Part shown: in pieces, positions 15,789 through 16,765 of the stretch
How the letters are laid out: each line of letters begins with the position of its first letter
Position numbering within the stretch: position 1 is the stretch's first letter
Assembly: GCA_030837935.1 (NCBI GenBank)
Contig: JAUQXU010000158.1
Location: 1 to 16,765 of the forward strand
Reading direction: 5' to 3'
Length of the DNA stretch: 16,765 nt
From: Candidatus Brocadia sp.
GTDB lineage: Bacteria; Planctomycetota; Brocadiia; Brocadiales; Brocadiaceae
The notes under the pieces: generated by a model
Database searches by the model: none
Told to the model about the DNA's origin: nothing
The model's input: only the letters and a program-made list of their open reading frames with translations
Made by a program: the position numbers and the translations under genes

Positions 15789-16595
15789 TCATGAATCTCT
15801 CGCCAGCATGTAAAGAAATTGCTGGGCATATCCCGCATATCTGCCAAAATATTCCACCCCAAATTCCTGCAGTTGTTGATTCGATACCTGCTGATTTTTG
15901 AAATAGAGTTTCTGAAGTATCTTCTTCATCCAGGTATCGATGGGAAAAGCCTCAGTAAAACCCAGAGAAAACAAAAGGATGCAATCCGCAATCTTGTCAC
16001 CAATGCCAGGAATCTCCTTCAGCGCCTTCTTTGCCTCGGAATAGGGAAGTTTTTTTAACGACAGCAAAAAGGCTTCACTCACGAGATCGTTGGCGGTTTT
16101 GATGTACTTTGCCCGAAAGCCTGTTTTTGCCCGAACGATCTGCTCGTAGTCATTCAAATCGCCAGGATTAGGAAACGCATACTGCTCTGTCCCTTCCACC
16201 TTAATCCTTTTCCCAAAGGATTGCGATAAAATTTCAAGATTTAATTTTATTTTGGGGATATTTGCCGCAGAAGAGCAAAGAAAGGATATGAGGCATTCCC
16301 ACGGGTCCTGTCGTACAATGCGCAGGCCATGGTATCTCCTGATCGCTTTACCGATGTGTGGGTCCCTGTTTATTTCTGTCAAAATAGTGGAGTATGGCTC
16401 ATCAAGGGCAAAATAATGCGCCAGAAATTCCTGGTCAATACCCTGGAATTCTAAATAATTTGAAGGTTGACGGGCACGAAAGATACGATCCCTTATCGAA
16501 ATATAATACCAATCCTCTCTTCTAGAAACCCGAAACAGTTGACCACACAAGAGAGTGGATTCGAGATTAAAATCTTTTACGCAAATTTTAGACAA
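15789..16595 (-). CDS. ogg: OGG1-family 8-oxoguanine DNA glycosylase/lyase
   Basis: 268 aa. The N-terminal DFNLESTLLCGQLFRV (about 8-23) is typical of the OGG_N domain. The helix-hairpin-helix with Gly/Pro-Asp loop is IPGIGDKIADCILLF (195-209), with catalytic lysine K201 and aspartate D220 (FPIDTW), matching the Lys/Asp pair of OGG1. It excises oxidised guanine opposite cytosine and cleaves the strand as a bifunctional glycosylase; the K shows this is not a monofunctional AlkA. Start is TTG at 16595-16593, with AAGGA ending six bases upstream; an ATG at 16600 is out of frame. The start lies only 31 bases from the predicted 3' end of a group II intron on the same strand, so its native promoter may be displaced. 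Confidence 0.9.
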   Translation of the reverse strand: MSKICVKDFNLESTLLCGQLFRVSRREDWYYISIRDRIFRARQPSNYLEFQGIDQEFLAHYFALDEPYSTILTEINRDPHIGKAIRRYHGLRIVRQDPWECLISFLCSSAANIPKIKLNLEILSQSFGKRIKVEGTEQYAFPNPGDLNDYEQIVRAKTGFRAKYIKTANDLVSEAFLLSLKKLPYSEAKKALKEIPGIGDKIADCILLFSLGFTEAFPIDTWMKKILQKLYFKNQQVSNQQLQEFGVEYFGRYAGYAQQFLYMLARDS

Positions 16596-16626
16596 GACAT
16601 ATCCTTATATATTTAGAAAAATCTCA

Positions 16627-16705
16627 ATCGGGTAATCGGGAGGTCGTAGATTAACGCCTCCCAATCCCCACACCACCGGACATGCGGCTCCGCATCCGGC
16701 GGTTC
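16627..16705 (-). ncRNA. Group II intron domains V and VI
   Basis: On the minus strand, ACCGCCGGA (16703-16695) pairs with TCCGGTGGT (16680-16672) over 9 bp, including one G-U wobble inside a CGC triad. A two-base bulge TG (16682-16681) follows on the 3' arm, then an upper stem TGCG/CGCA closed by the tetraloop GAGC. This is the architecture of the catalytic domain V. Domain VI follows: GGGAGG (about 16656-16651) pairs with CCTCCC (16643-16638), the lower stem continues to GGG/CCC, and it leaves one unpaired A at 16633. Counting six bases after that A gives an intron end in AT at 16627, consistent with the usual AY 3' terminus. A CGC rather than AGC triad is known from class C introns. Confidence 0.7.
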
Positions 16706-16765
16706 ATTGTGGATAATGTATCGCAACCCATAGCTCCTTTACTGAAATCAGTCCCTGTTTTGCAA
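16627..16765 (-). mobile_element. 3' end of a group II intron (rest outside the window)
   Basis: Domain V and VI structures (see the separate RNA entry) place the intron's 3' splice site at 16627/16626 on the minus strand. The 60 bases beyond domain V (16706-16765) show no recognisable reverse-transcriptase C-terminus, so any intron-encoded protein would end outside the window. The element is on the same strand as the glycosylase gene and immediately upstream of it. Confidence 0.65.

Noticed and set aside
1..16765. CRISPR arrays, tRNA or rRNA genes, toxin-antitoxin or phage-defence operons
   Set aside because: No regularly spaced repeats, no tRNA or rRNA sequence I could recognise, and no gene pair with such families in the window.

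Overview
The window looks like a chromosomal segment of an anaerobic, moderate-GC bacterium. The gene set best fits a planctomycete of the anammox group (Brocadiaceae-like). It includes a very large acyl-CoA-dehydratase-activase fusion, a MutL/GlmL-type ATPase, archaeal-type LeuC/LeuD, a flavodiiron protein, OGG1-type glycosylase, and a small acidic zinc-ribbon protein of a kind I associate with planctomycetes. The taxonomic call is inference from protein character; there is no rRNA or other phylogenetic marker here.

Left end (1-1398) is a mobile and decayed zone. A gene truncated by the window edge (1-492) is followed five bases after its stop by a 93-bp imperfect palindrome with the architecture of an integron attC site (497-589). 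Next comes a decayed RAYT/Y1-transposase element (645-1319). Its ends carry the same 16-bp sequence in inverted orientation, its gene has a frameshift and a large internal deletion, and its left end is split by a 118-bp miniature element with perfect 16-bp terminal inverted repeats and a TTTA target duplication.

The next block (1399-4939) reads on the minus strand: a conserved 124-aa protein, a MutL/GlmL-like reactivating ATPase one base behind it, and after a 252-bp gap a 374-aa protein with two barrel-sandwich-like segments and a KOW-like C-terminus. No B12 mutase is present in the window.

The central plus-strand block (5021-14396) holds threonine synthase and the protease HtpX, each behind a near-consensus sigma70-type promoter. 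Then come the small zinc-ribbon protein, LeuC, the 1424-aa double activase, and LeuD. LeuC and LeuD would form one isomerase for leucine and possibly isoleucine synthesis, yet the 4.3-kb activase gene sits between them.

The right end (14558-16765) has a class A flavodiiron protein (O2 or NO reduction) convergent with an OGG1-family 8-oxoguanine glycosylase. Both fit oxidative or nitrosative defence in an anaerobe. Just upstream of the glycosylase, on its strand, is the 3' end of a group II intron: domain V with a CGC triad and domain VI with a bulged A. The rest of the intron lies beyond the window.
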